Assembly (NCBI GenBank): GCA_026391995.1
Contig: JAPLCY010000070.1
Location: 1-6,199 of the forward strand
Reading direction: 5' to 3'
Length of the DNA stretch: 6,199 bases
Origin: Candidatus Auribacterota bacterium
GTDB lineage: Bacteria; Auribacterota; Tritonobacteria; UBA1439
The translations under genes and the position numbers were made by a program. The notes below the pieces were generated by a model. The model worked only from the letters and a program-made list of their open reading frames with translations. It searched no databases and was not told where the DNA came from. Of this stretch, positions 1 through 4,981 are shown piece by piece. Positions within the stretch are counted from its first letter, which is position 1. Every line of letters begins with the position of its first letter.

Positions 1-489
1 GCCGATCTCCTTCACCTCGAGAAAACGGTTGGCCTCTTCGATCTTGTTGAGAAACTTCCCGAGGTCGTGGTAGCCACACCGCATCCTGATCTCCCAGGTC
101 TTCTCCGCGTAGCGATCCTTCGCCTCTCCCTCGAACTTTACCTCCGGCGCGAAAGCCGCCTGATAGCGCTGGCTGACGTCGCTCACGCCTGTTGCAGCGG
201 CGATTTGATTGATCTGACGCGACAGCCAGGTGTGATCGGACTCGAAGGGGAGATCGGCGGCAACCGCGTCGCGCTTCTTTTGAAGCTCGGCGAGCTCGAC
301 TCGCTGCTGGGGCAGGCGCTTCACCATGACCTCCTCCTTCATGAGCTGCTCCCGGGAAGTGCCGGGCGACTCGGCGACCGCCCCGGGAACCGCGGCCGGC
401 CGTGAGCGCACGAAATTGACGGCAAGGACAATGACGCCCGTGGCGATGACCCCGCCCAGTATCGCGAGCTGTATCTGTTTCTTCTCCAT
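1..489 (-). CDS. pilO: PilO-like type IV pilus inner-membrane assembly protein, partial (C-terminus beyond the window)
   Basis: The reading frame opens at an ATG at 489 and stays open to base 1, giving the first 163 residues; PilO proteins are usually about 200 residues, so only the last part is missing. Residues 1-6 are a short cytoplasmic charged stretch (MEKKQI), 7-27 form a single membrane helix, and about 45-80 are a charged heptad-like coiled coil (QLMKEEVMVKRL...VELAELQKKR). A mixed alpha/beta domain follows, with the PilO-like 'YHDLGKFLNKIEEANRFLEV' stretch at 140-159. This topology is that of PilO, which pairs with PilN in the inner membrane and forms the periplasmic ring scaffold of type IV pili. 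The start lies 8 nt after the pilN stop, and a GGGGAGAGG Shine-Dalgarno sits just before the ATG, so it is translated from the pilMNO message. PilO sequences diverge strongly, so the name rests on topology plus gene order; a general GspM/PilO-type protein is the alternative. Confidence 0.78.
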   Translation of the reverse strand, partial: MEKKQIQLAILGGVIATGVIVLAVNFVRSRPAAVPGAVAESPGTSREQLMKEEVMVKRLPQQRVELAELQKKRDAVAADLPFESDHTWLSRQINQIAAATGVSDVSQRYQAAFAPEVKFEGEAKDRYAEKTWEIRMRCGYHDLGKFLNKIEEANRFLEVKEIG

Positions 490-497
490 CCTCTCCC

Positions 498-1067
498 CTA
501 CCGTTTCCCCTCGCGCTTCGCGCGGCCGCACTTGATCTCGAACGATTTCCTCCCGCCCTCGATGCTCTCAATGGAGTAGTCGATCTGGGAGAACTCGTTC
601 ACGAAGTCCGGCGAACGCCTCAGCGCGTCAAGGAAATCCACCACGCTTTCGATACCGTGCCCCGCAAGGGCCTCTCCCTTGATGACGAGCGTCCCCGGTT
701 GCGAGCTGTTATAGGTCATTCTCACCAGGAAGAGATCCTCCGGCATGGCGTCGCTCACATCGTTGAGGATACGGCTCCAGGGCATTTTCCGGGAGGCAAC
801 GTCGTCAAAGATCTCAATCTCACGGGCATATTGCCCCTTGTGTTTGACCAGGGATTCCGCCTCCTCGACCTGGGGCGCAAGCTCTTTGAGTCTGGATCGC
901 ACGCGCGCCATATTGCTCACCCGTCGTCCCATGATGTAGAAGATGACGAGTACGCACACCACGCCCACGACAAGCGCAACGGTGCTCAGCAGGGCGACGT
1001 TGAGTTTTGCCTTGCGCGCGCGCTCCATTTCGCGCAATTCTTCGGGGAGCAGGTTGATCTTTAACAT
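498..1067 (-). CDS. pilN: PilN-like type IV pilus assembly protein
   Basis: The 189-residue protein begins MLKINLLPEEL. The INLLP motif at residues 4-8 is the hallmark N-terminal peptide of PilN that docks into the cytoplasmic protein PilM. A charged stretch (9-21) is followed by one membrane helix at about 22-47, a coiled coil at about 50-85, and a periplasmic PilN-type domain with W97 and the LVIKGEALAGHGIESVVDFL-like core (127-146) leading to a 'RRSPDF' turn (150-155). Length and architecture fit the PilN family (PF05137 type). I chose the start at 1067 because it places INLLP at the N-terminus; the frame extends upstream to an ATG at 1118, but those 17 extra residues look unlike PilN and would move INLLP inward. 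The Shine-Dalgarno is weak (CGGGA about 10 nt upstream). It sits 72 nt after pilM and 8 nt before pilO and is presumably cotranscribed with both. Confidence 0.9.
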   Translation of the reverse strand: MLKINLLPEELREMERARKAKLNVALLSTVALVVGVVCVLVIFYIMGRRVSNMARVRSRLKELAPQVEEAESLVKHKGQYAREIEIFDDVASRKMPWSRILNDVSDAMPEDLFLVRMTYNSSQPGTLVIKGEALAGHGIESVVDFLDALRRSPDFVNEFSQIDYSIESIEGGRKSFEIKCGRAKREGKR

Positions 1068-1139
1068 ATGTGTATATCCCGGAGCAGATGCACTATAAAG
1101 AATCGGCCATGCCGTCAACCATCGGCTGCAGCCCGTCCC

Positions 1140-2177
1140 TCACTCCGACAACGCGAGGCCCGCAGCGACGGCCAGGATCCCCTTTTTCATCCGGGCCTCA
1201 TCACTCACCGGGGCGGCATCGGATGAAATCCCCTTCAGCGGATCCCAGTGGAGAATCTCGATGCCGAATTCTGAGGCAAGCGCTTCGCGCACCCAGGGGG
1301 AGAGCGCCCCGCCGCCGCTCAGGAAGATCTTTCCCACGGCCTTGTTCATCTTGGAGGATATGTAGCTGAATGTCGCGCGCAACTCACGCACCAGTACCAT
1401 GTTCATCGCCGAGACCGGCTCGCGGACGGCCTGATCCGCCGCTTCCTTGCGCCGCTCCGCCTCGGCGTAGTCAATCCCGAGCCCGCGGGCGATGGCGATC
1501 GTGGCGTTGCTTCCCCCCTGCTCGATGTCGCGGGTGAGCTCGAGCACGCCACCGGACACGATGTTCAAGATGGTGCGCACGGCACCGATGTGGACCACCG
1601 AGACGGTCTCATCGGGGGATGACGGCGGGCAGGCTGATTCAAACGCATTGGCGAGCGCTATCGCGTCAAGGGTGACGACGCGGGGGACGAGTCCGACCTC
1701 CTTGAGAAGGTCAACCCGTTCCTGCACCAGCGTCTTCCGTGCGGCCGCGAGCACCACCTTCATCTTGGGCCGCTCTTTCGCATCGGGATCGAGGATGTGG
1801 CAGTCAAAGATGCAATCGTCGAGGCTAAACGGGAGGAGTGTTTCGGCCTCATACCTGATGCTCGACCGGAGTTCAGTCACACTCATACGAGGCATATCGG
1901 TGTGCCTGACGATCGCGCCTTTCCCGGACACAGACACCCTGAGGTCGGAGAGATCGAGGCCGCTCCTCCCGACCGTATCGGTCAGGGCCCGCTTCAACTC
2001 ATTGAGAGGGACCGGCGCGTCGGACACGCCCGGGAGGGGCGTGCTCGCGCAATCAAAGAGCGCGACCGTCTCGGCGCTGCGGGTAACAGCAACCATTTTT
2101 ATGGAGCTGTACCCGATGTCAAGGCCTACCGACTGCCTCGCCTTCCGGCTCTTGGCTCCAAACTGGGAAAATAGCAT
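1140..2177 (-). CDS. pilM: PilM-like actin-fold type IV pilus assembly ATPase
   Basis: This 345-residue cytoplasmic protein has the actin/FtsA/Hsp70-like fold of PilM. The N-terminal phosphate-1 loop is visible as VGLDIGYSSIKMV (17-29). The conserved PilM block ELRSSIRYEAETLLPFSLDD (102-121) follows, and then the KVVLAAARKTLVQERVDLLK region (140-159). The second lobe carries DAIALANAFE (171-180), the phosphate-2-like strand VSVVHIGAVRTIL (192-204), an EQGGSNATIAIA stretch (219-230) and the adenosine-binding glycine loop IFLSGGGAL (284-292). It ends in GILAVAAGLALSE, the usual PilM C-terminus. PilM binds ATP and the N-terminal peptide of PilN, linking the pilus motor side to the PilN/PilO scaffold. 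The frame is open further upstream to 2387, but that sequence is not PilM-like and lies upstream of the predicted promoter. The ATG at 2177 lacks a clear Shine-Dalgarno, so the exact start is less certain than the identity. It heads the pilMNO cluster. Confidence 0.93.
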   Translation of the reverse strand: MLFSQFGAKSRKARQSVGLDIGYSSIKMVAVTRSAETVALFDCASTPLPGVSDAPVPLNELKRALTDTVGRSGLDLSDLRVSVSGKGAIVRHTDMPRMSVTELRSSIRYEAETLLPFSLDDCIFDCHILDPDAKERPKMKVVLAAARKTLVQERVDLLKEVGLVPRVVTLDAIALANAFESACPPSSPDETVSVVHIGAVRTILNIVSGGVLELTRDIEQGGSNATIAIARGLGIDYAEAERRKEAADQAVREPVSAMNMVLVRELRATFSYISSKMNKAVGKIFLSGGGALSPWVREALASEFGIEILHWDPLKGISSDAAPVSDEARMKKGILAVAAGLALSE

Positions 2178-2225
2178 ACGCAGGTATGGTGCGGCATGCG
2201 CAACACCGCGGATCGCTCTCCATTG

Positions 2226-2261
2226 TGCCCTTAGTGTACCCAAGCATCCACGGAGTGTCAA
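2226..2261 (-). promoter_or_regulatory. Sigma70-type promoter of pilMNO
   Basis: On the minus strand a perfect -35 box TTGACA (2261-2256) is separated by 17 nt from a -10 box TACACT (2238-2233, four of six consensus bases). Transcription would start near 2226, giving a leader of about 49 nt before the pilM ATG at 2177. Box quality and spacing are good, and no other comparably good candidate was seen upstream of pilM. Confidence 0.65.
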
Positions 2262-2324
2262 CTGGACTATCCCTAAAAACTGGTAATGCGTGACCAAGGC
2301 CGTACAAAAACTGATCCAGTACCA

Positions 2325-2361
2325 TTGCGGCCATGATCCAATCTTTGCTAGAGTAATCGTA
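2325..2361 (+). promoter_or_regulatory. Weak candidate promoter for the GT-C/TPR gene
   Basis: A poor -35 (TTGCGG, 2325-2330) lies 18 nt upstream of TAGAGT (2349-2354). The latter is preceded by TGC and so resembles an extended -10 element. The predicted start near 2361 would leave a leader of only about 14 nt that just contains the AAGGAA Shine-Dalgarno (2363-2368). This is the best site I can find between the two divergent genes on this strand, but it is weak. Confidence 0.28.
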
Positions 2362-2374
2362 CAAGGAACCAGGT

Positions 2375-3841
2375 ATGACCGACACACGCACCGTTCACCT
2401 GATGATCCTCGCGCTCATTGTGCTCGTCGTCACGCTCTACTCCAACACCCTGGACAACGACTTCGTCTGGGACGATGGGGAGCTGATCGTTCAGAACTAC
2501 CCCCTCCACCACGCCCGCTATTTGCCATCACTGCTCACCCGGTCATTCTTCGACAGGCCCGCCGGCGAGCTCGATCCCTGCGACTACCCGTACTGGCGGC
2601 CGCTGACGCTCCTCAGCCTCGCCCTCGACTACAGGATATGGGGCGCCGATCCGTTCGGCTACCACCTGACGAATATCGCCCTCCACGTCCTGAACTGCGT
2701 CCTCGTGCTCACGCTCTGGAGCGCGCTGTTCCCGCCGTTCGCCGTCGCTGCCGGCGCGGCGCTGATCTTTGCCGTCCATCCGTTGCAGACCAACGCGGTC
2801 GCCTACATATCCGGCCGCACCGATCTTATCGCCACCGCGTTTCTCCTGCTCGCATCGCTCTGCTGCCTCCGCTACATGCGCGCCGCCGGAAGGGGCGCCC
2901 TCGCCGGGATGCTCCTCTGCGTGTGGCTCTCCCTCATGGCGAAGGAGTCCGCCCTCGCGGCTCCGCTCTTTTTCCTGTGCCTGGGCGCGCTTGATCGCGC
3001 CATGCCCCGCCGCACCGTGTCGGCCGCGTGCCTGTCGCTCCTCCCTATCGCTGTATACATAATCTGCCGGTCCCTCTTCCACCTTTCAGTCGCAAGCTGG
3101 GGATCGGCGCTGCGCTCCATCTCCCCCTCGACCATCTGCGCCGCCGCCGAGGGAATACTCGTCTATGCGCGGCTCCTTGTCTTCCCCGTCGGCCTCCACA
3201 TGGAGCGCTTCCTGGATATCCCTTCCCCCCAGGGCGCGCGCGCATTCTTCAGCATGGTTCTCGTCATAACCGTCATCTGCGTCGCGCTTGGGTCGGTTGT
3301 CCGCGGGCGCGGCCGTGACGGCGCACGCCGACCGGTATTCTCGCTCCTCTTCTTCGCCGGCCTCGCACTCTTCCTCCCCGTCAGCAATATCCTACCGCTC
3401 TATCCCGCGTTCGCCCGCACCCAACTCTACCTGGGCGAACAGTTCCTTTATCTCCCACTCGTGCACGAGGCGCTGCGATTGCTCGGGATTGTCGCGCGGC
3501 AGAATCCCTCCTCCGCGCTTGTCCACCTGAACATGGGGAACGTGTACCATCTGAAGGGCGCGCTCGATTCCGCGCGCGGGGAACTCAACCTGGCCCGCCG
3601 GTTGAATCCGTCCTCCGCGACGATCCTCGATGCGCTCGGGCTTCTCGATCAATCAGAGGGCAGGACCGACAATGCAATCCTTCTCCACCGCGAAGCGGTC
3701 GCCCTCGATCCGCGCCATATCGGCGCGCGGATCAACCTGGCGCTGGCTTATATGAAGCGATCTTCACCGGCGGACGCCGAGCACACGCTCCAGGACTGGG
3801 TTATTCATCAGACGAACAAAAGAGCAATTATGACAGCTTAA
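2375..3841 (+). CDS. GT-C-like polytopic membrane protein with C-terminal TPRs (TMTC/DUF1736-type), probably internally deleted
   Basis: This 488-residue membrane protein resembles TMTC-like proteins (DUF1736 plus TPR), relatives of GT-C glycosyltransferases that use lipid-linked sugars. After a first membrane helix (8-23), the outward loop holds the acidic motif DFVWDDGELIVQN (29-41), equivalent to the catalytic acidic pair of GT-C enzymes. WRPLTLLSLALDY (74-86), WGADPFGYHLTNIALHVLN (89-107), FAVHPLQTNAVAYISGRTDLI (132-152) and MAKESALAAPLF (188-199) follow; all are family signatures. Further helices run to about 340. About three TPR units then occupy 381-414, 415-448 and 449 onward. The step from GEQFLYLP (354-361) straight into a TPR-capping stretch (EALRLLGIVARQNPSS) is abrupt, because relatives usually carry more membrane helices there. 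The last 15 residues no longer fit a TPR. The start has an AAGGAA Shine-Dalgarno six bases upstream. The substrate is unknown; a glycan role is inferred from family. It could be a decaying gene. Confidence 0.82.
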   Translation: MTDTRTVHLMILALIVLVVTLYSNTLDNDFVWDDGELIVQNYPLHHARYLPSLLTRSFFDRPAGELDPCDYPYWRPLTLLSLALDYRIWGADPFGYHLTNIALHVLNCVLVLTLWSALFPPFAVAAGAALIFAVHPLQTNAVAYISGRTDLIATAFLLLASLCCLRYMRAAGRGALAGMLLCVWLSLMAKESALAAPLFFLCLGALDRAMPRRTVSAACLSLLPIAVYIICRSLFHLSVASWGSALRSISPSTICAAAEGILVYARLLVFPVGLHMERFLDIPSPQGARAFFSMVLVITVICVALGSVVRGRGRDGARRPVFSLLFFAGLALFLPVSNILPLYPAFARTQLYLGEQFLYLPLVHEALRLLGIVARQNPSSALVHLNMGNVYHLKGALDSARGELNLARRLNPSSATILDALGLLDQSEGRTDNAILLHREAVALDPRHIGARINLALAYMKRSSPADAEHTLQDWVIHQTNKRAIMTA

Positions 3842-3867
3842 AAAATGCAACCGCGGATTTCGCGGTT
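3842..3867 (-). terminator. Second, weaker intrinsic terminator candidate downstream of the pilin gene
   Basis: A perfect 7-bp stem, AACCGCG (3849-3855) with CGCGGTT (3861-3867), encloses a 5-nt loop. Read on the minus strand it is followed by GCATTTTTT, giving the U-tract of an intrinsic terminator. No U-tract follows on the plus strand, so it would not obviously stop the GT-C/TPR message, whose stop codon it abuts. It lies in tandem behind the stronger terminator at 3922-3959. Confidence 0.5.
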
Positions 3868-3921
3868 AAACCAAACGTTAAAAATTTGTGAATATTCAGG
3901 CTATATCGTCTCTCCCAGACA

Positions 3922-3959
3922 TAAAAAACAGGGGCAACCCCGCAATGGGATTGCCCCTG
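3922..3959 (-). terminator. Strong Rho-independent terminator of the first pilin gene
   Basis: A 9-bp perfect stem pairs CAGGGGCAA (3929-3937) with TTGCCCCTG (3951-3959). Three inner G-C pairs (3938-3940 with 3947-3949) extend it past a single bulged A. On the minus strand the stem is followed directly by TTTTTTATG, the classic U-tract. It begins 21 nt after the pilin stop codon. A small 5-bp hairpin (3966-3970 with 3974-3978) lies between the stop and the terminator. Confidence 0.88.
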
Positions 3960-3980
3960 ATACAACACGCGCAGCGTGCG

Positions 3981-4307
3981 TTACGGCCTGTGAACGGTAC
4001 AGGTGACCGCGCTGCCCACATTGTCAAGGCCGGCATAGACGCCTTGCCCGGGGCAGGCTGACGTAACAGAAAGATTCGTCAGGTAGGTGTTCAGGTTCCC
4101 ACTCGTGATCCCCGCGCTGCCGGAGAGGTTGTTCTCCAGAGCATACTGCGCCTTGGCCGCCTCAAATTGACGCAAGTTGTTGAGGCATGTGTTCTTCTGG
4201 GCCGTTGTGCGTGCCTGTATAAAATTAGGTATCGCTATGGCAGCCAACAGGCCTATGATCGCGACGACGATCATAATTTCAACCAATGTAAAACCGCGCT
4301 TCTTCAT
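3981..4307 (-). CDS. Short type IV pilin/pseudopilin with class III signal peptide (pilin A)
   Basis: The 108-residue prepilin starts MKKRG|FTLVEIMIVV. PilD-type peptidase would cut after G5 and N-methylate F6, and the required Glu is at +5 of the mature protein (E10). Residues 6-28 form the hydrophobic half of the N-terminal helix, followed by P27 and an amphipathic continuation (CLNNLRQFEAAKAQYALEN, 41-59). The small remainder is Ser/Thr-rich (62-83) and ends CPGQGVY ... CTVH, with Cys at 41, 85 and 103; C85 and C103 could close a pilin-like D-loop disulfide. The size is nearer to the compact pilin-like proteins of PVC and candidate phyla than to classical 150-residue pilins. A perfect Shine-Dalgarno six bases before the ATG and a good promoter with a leader of about 110 nt suggest strong expression, so I favour a major fibre subunit, although a type II secretion pseudopilin is possible. 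It is a paralogue of the gene at 4549-4893. Confidence 0.92.
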   Translation of the reverse strand: MKKRGFTLVEIMIVVAIIGLLAAIAIPNFIQARTTAQKNTCLNNLRQFEAAKAQYALENNLSGSAGITSGNLNTYLTNLSVTSACPGQGVYAGLDNVGSAVTCTVHRP

Positions 4308-4313
4308 CCCTCT

Positions 4314-4322
4314 ACCTCCTTT
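4314..4322 (-). promoter_or_regulatory. Perfect Shine-Dalgarno of pilin A
   Basis: Minus-strand AAAGGAGGT (4322-4314) is fully complementary to the 3' end of 16S rRNA and lies 6 nt before the ATG at 4307. It is the strongest ribosome binding site in the window and fixes the start codon. Confidence 0.85.
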
Positions 4323-4403
4323 CAGGTGGTTACGAGTTATCTAACTCACCGCATTAAACATAAGCATAATTCATTCCGATAAGCAAAACAAAATATGTAT
4401 TTG

Positions 4404-4413
4404 CAATATATTG
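4404..4413. repeat. Palindrome CAATATATTG near the pilin A transcription start
   Basis: CAATATATTG (4404-4413) is a perfect 10-bp palindrome a few bases downstream of the predicted transcription start. The nine bases CAATATATT recur at 4450-4458, just upstream of the -35 box. The pair could be a two-site operator, but sequence this AT-rich produces such matches easily. Confidence 0.35.
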
Positions 4414-4417
4414 TACA

Positions 4418-4452
4418 GCAGCTAATTATGCATCATTGACATATTATGTCAA
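4418..4452 (-). promoter_or_regulatory. Promoter of pilin A with overlapping operator-like palindrome
   Basis: On the minus strand a perfect -35 TTGACA (4452-4447) is followed after 16 nt by CATAAT (4430-4425), five of six bases matching the -10 consensus. The start would lie near 4418, leaving a leader of about 110 nt. The -35 box is one arm of the palindrome at 4435-4453, which suggests a bound regulator could block RNA polymerase. A weaker second candidate, TTGTTT-17-TATGCT, lies closer to the gene between about 4391 and 4363. I saw no sigma54 (GG-N10-GC) promoter of the kind that drives pilA in many proteobacteria. Confidence 0.58.
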
Positions 4453-4453
4453 T
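4435..4453. promoter_or_regulatory. 8-bp inverted repeat, candidate operator
   Basis: ATTGACAT (4435-4442) and ATGTCAAT (4446-4453) are perfect inverted arms around a 3-nt centre. This 19-bp dyad is the size expected for a dimeric helix-turn-helix regulator and covers the -35 box of the pilin A promoter. Because each arm contains TTGACA, part of the symmetry could be a coincidence of -35-like sequence on both strands; no factor can be named. Confidence 0.45.
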
Positions 4454-4470
4454 ATATTATTCACTATTTT

Positions 4471-4530
4471 ATTCGCATATTTGCAAAATTGCAAGATAAA
4501 AATTCGCATTATCGCAATTATGCAAATACA
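4471..4530. repeat. Imperfect 31-nt tandem repeat upstream of the pilin A promoter
   Basis: Two copies begin with ATTCGCAT at 4471 and 4502. Each continues with a similar series of GCAA-containing, AT-rich words (TTGCAA at 4481 and 4489; CGCAATTATGCAAATA in the second copy). They lie about 20 to 80 bp upstream of the -35 box at 4452-4447, the position of UP elements and activator sites. Function is unknown. Confidence 0.45.
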
Positions 4531-4551
4531 AAAAAGGCGATTCAGCCTCTA
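4530..4551 (-). terminator. Intrinsic terminator overlapping the stop of pilin B
   Basis: On the minus strand the stop codon TAG runs directly into AGGC-TGAATC-GCCT followed by a T-tract (TTTTTG). The core stem is 4 bp and can extend by a G-U and an A-T pair. The stem is short, but its position right at the stop and the U-run support weak termination. This would separate the two pilin transcription units. Confidence 0.5.
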
Positions 4552-4893
4552 AAATGGAAGGCTTCCATGCACGCTGCATCGGGGGGCGGAGCCAACCACA
4601 TCAAGATCCTGGTAGGCCCCTTTCGCGGGACAGGCACTGGTAACGCTGAGGTTGGTCAGATACTTATCGAGCGACGTGACAGGCGAGATGGCGTCTCCCG
4701 TGTCCAGGTTGTCTTCGAATTCATACTGCTTCATGGCGGCCTGGAATTGGCGCAGATTATTCGCACAGATCATTTTCTGCGCGCGCTTGCGCGCCTGCAC
4801 GAGGCTGGGGATCGCTAGCGCGGCGAGAAACCCCATCACCGTGACCGCGATGACGAGCTCAACAAGGGTAAAGCCATAGTTCCGATTCTTCAT
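4549..4893 (-). CDS. Short type IV pilin/pseudopilin, paralogue of the neighbouring gene (pilin B)
   Basis: The 114-residue prepilin begins MKNRNYG|FTLVELVIAV, with cleavage predicted after G7 and the conserved Glu at mature position 5 (E12). The hydrophobic helix spans 8-30. A charged amphipathic part follows (QARKRAQKMICANNLRQFQAAMKQYEFEDN, about 33-62), and then a compact tail with YLTNLSVTSACP (78-89) and CSVHG (106-110). The three cysteines (43, 88, 106) match those of pilin A, and the 18-residue spacing of the last two is kept. The start at 4893 is the only ATG that leaves a normal prepilin leader; ten more residues are possible only from a TTG. The Shine-Dalgarno AGAGGAA (4914-4908) is 14 nt away, longer than ideal, so translation may be weaker than for pilin A. 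A minor pilin or second subunit of the same fibre is likely. It is divergent from the Wzy_C gene. Confidence 0.9.
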   Translation of the reverse strand: MKNRNYGFTLVELVIAVTVMGFLAALAIPSLVQARKRAQKMICANNLRQFQAAMKQYEFEDNLDTGDAISPVTSLDKYLTNLSVTSACPAKGAYQDLDVVGSAPRCSVHGSLPF

Positions 4894-4927
4894 ATATGCG
4901 CGGATGGTTCCTCTAAACGGCAAGCGT

Positions 4928-4963
4928 GTGCTACAATGTACCCTCAGTAGGGTTTACCGTCAA
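4928..4963 (-). promoter_or_regulatory. Sigma70-type promoter of pilin B
   Basis: On the minus strand TTGACG (4963-4958, five of six) is followed after exactly 17 nt by TACATT (4940-4935, four of six). The predicted start near 4928 gives a leader of about 35 nt before the ATG at 4893. Its spacer contains the 5-bp inverted repeat ACCCT/AGGGT (4940-4944 and 4949-4953), a possible operator shared with the plus-strand promoter. Confidence 0.58.
4929..4937 (+). promoter_or_regulatory. Extended -10 promoter of the Wzy_C gene
   Basis: TGCTACAAT (4929-4937) is a complete extended -10 element: TG, one base, then five of six bases of TATAAT. The -35 region 18 nt upstream (TTCCTC, 4908-4913) is poor, as is common for extended -10 promoters. 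Transcription would start near 4944, giving a leader of about 38 nt to the ATG at 4982. It overlaps the -10 of the divergent pilin B promoter by three bases. Confidence 0.48.
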
Positions 4964-4981
4964 GGGCATAGTTGCCATACC

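Noticed and set aside
67..405. 112-residue plus-strand frame at the left edge
   Set aside because: It is antisense to the partial pilO gene, which follows pilN by 8 nt with a good Shine-Dalgarno and has the expected topology.
1124..1133. GGCTGCAGCC palindrome between pilM and pilN
   Set aside because: It is a 10-bp palindrome without loop or U-tract, too short to be a terminator, and expected by chance in GC-rich DNA.
1492..2286. 264-residue open frame on the plus strand
   Set aside because: It is antisense to pilM, which has convincing actin-fold motifs. The translation is Ser/Arg/Thr-rich with no recognisable structure, and it runs through the pilM promoter.
2178..2387. 70-residue N-terminal extension of the pilM frame
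   Set aside because: The extension does not resemble PilM, lies upstream of or across the predicted promoter, and overlaps the start of the divergent gene; PilM proteins begin shortly before the VGLDIG motif.
2543..3082. 179-residue minus-strand frame across the GT-C/TPR gene
   Set aside because: The translation is Glu/Arg/Gly-rich and low in complexity, antisense to clear family motifs of the GT-C-like protein.
4471..4530. Short CRISPR-like or phage attachment repeat
   Set aside because: There are only two imperfect copies with no unique spacers, no cas genes, no tRNA and no integrase, so a regulatory repeat is the simpler reading.
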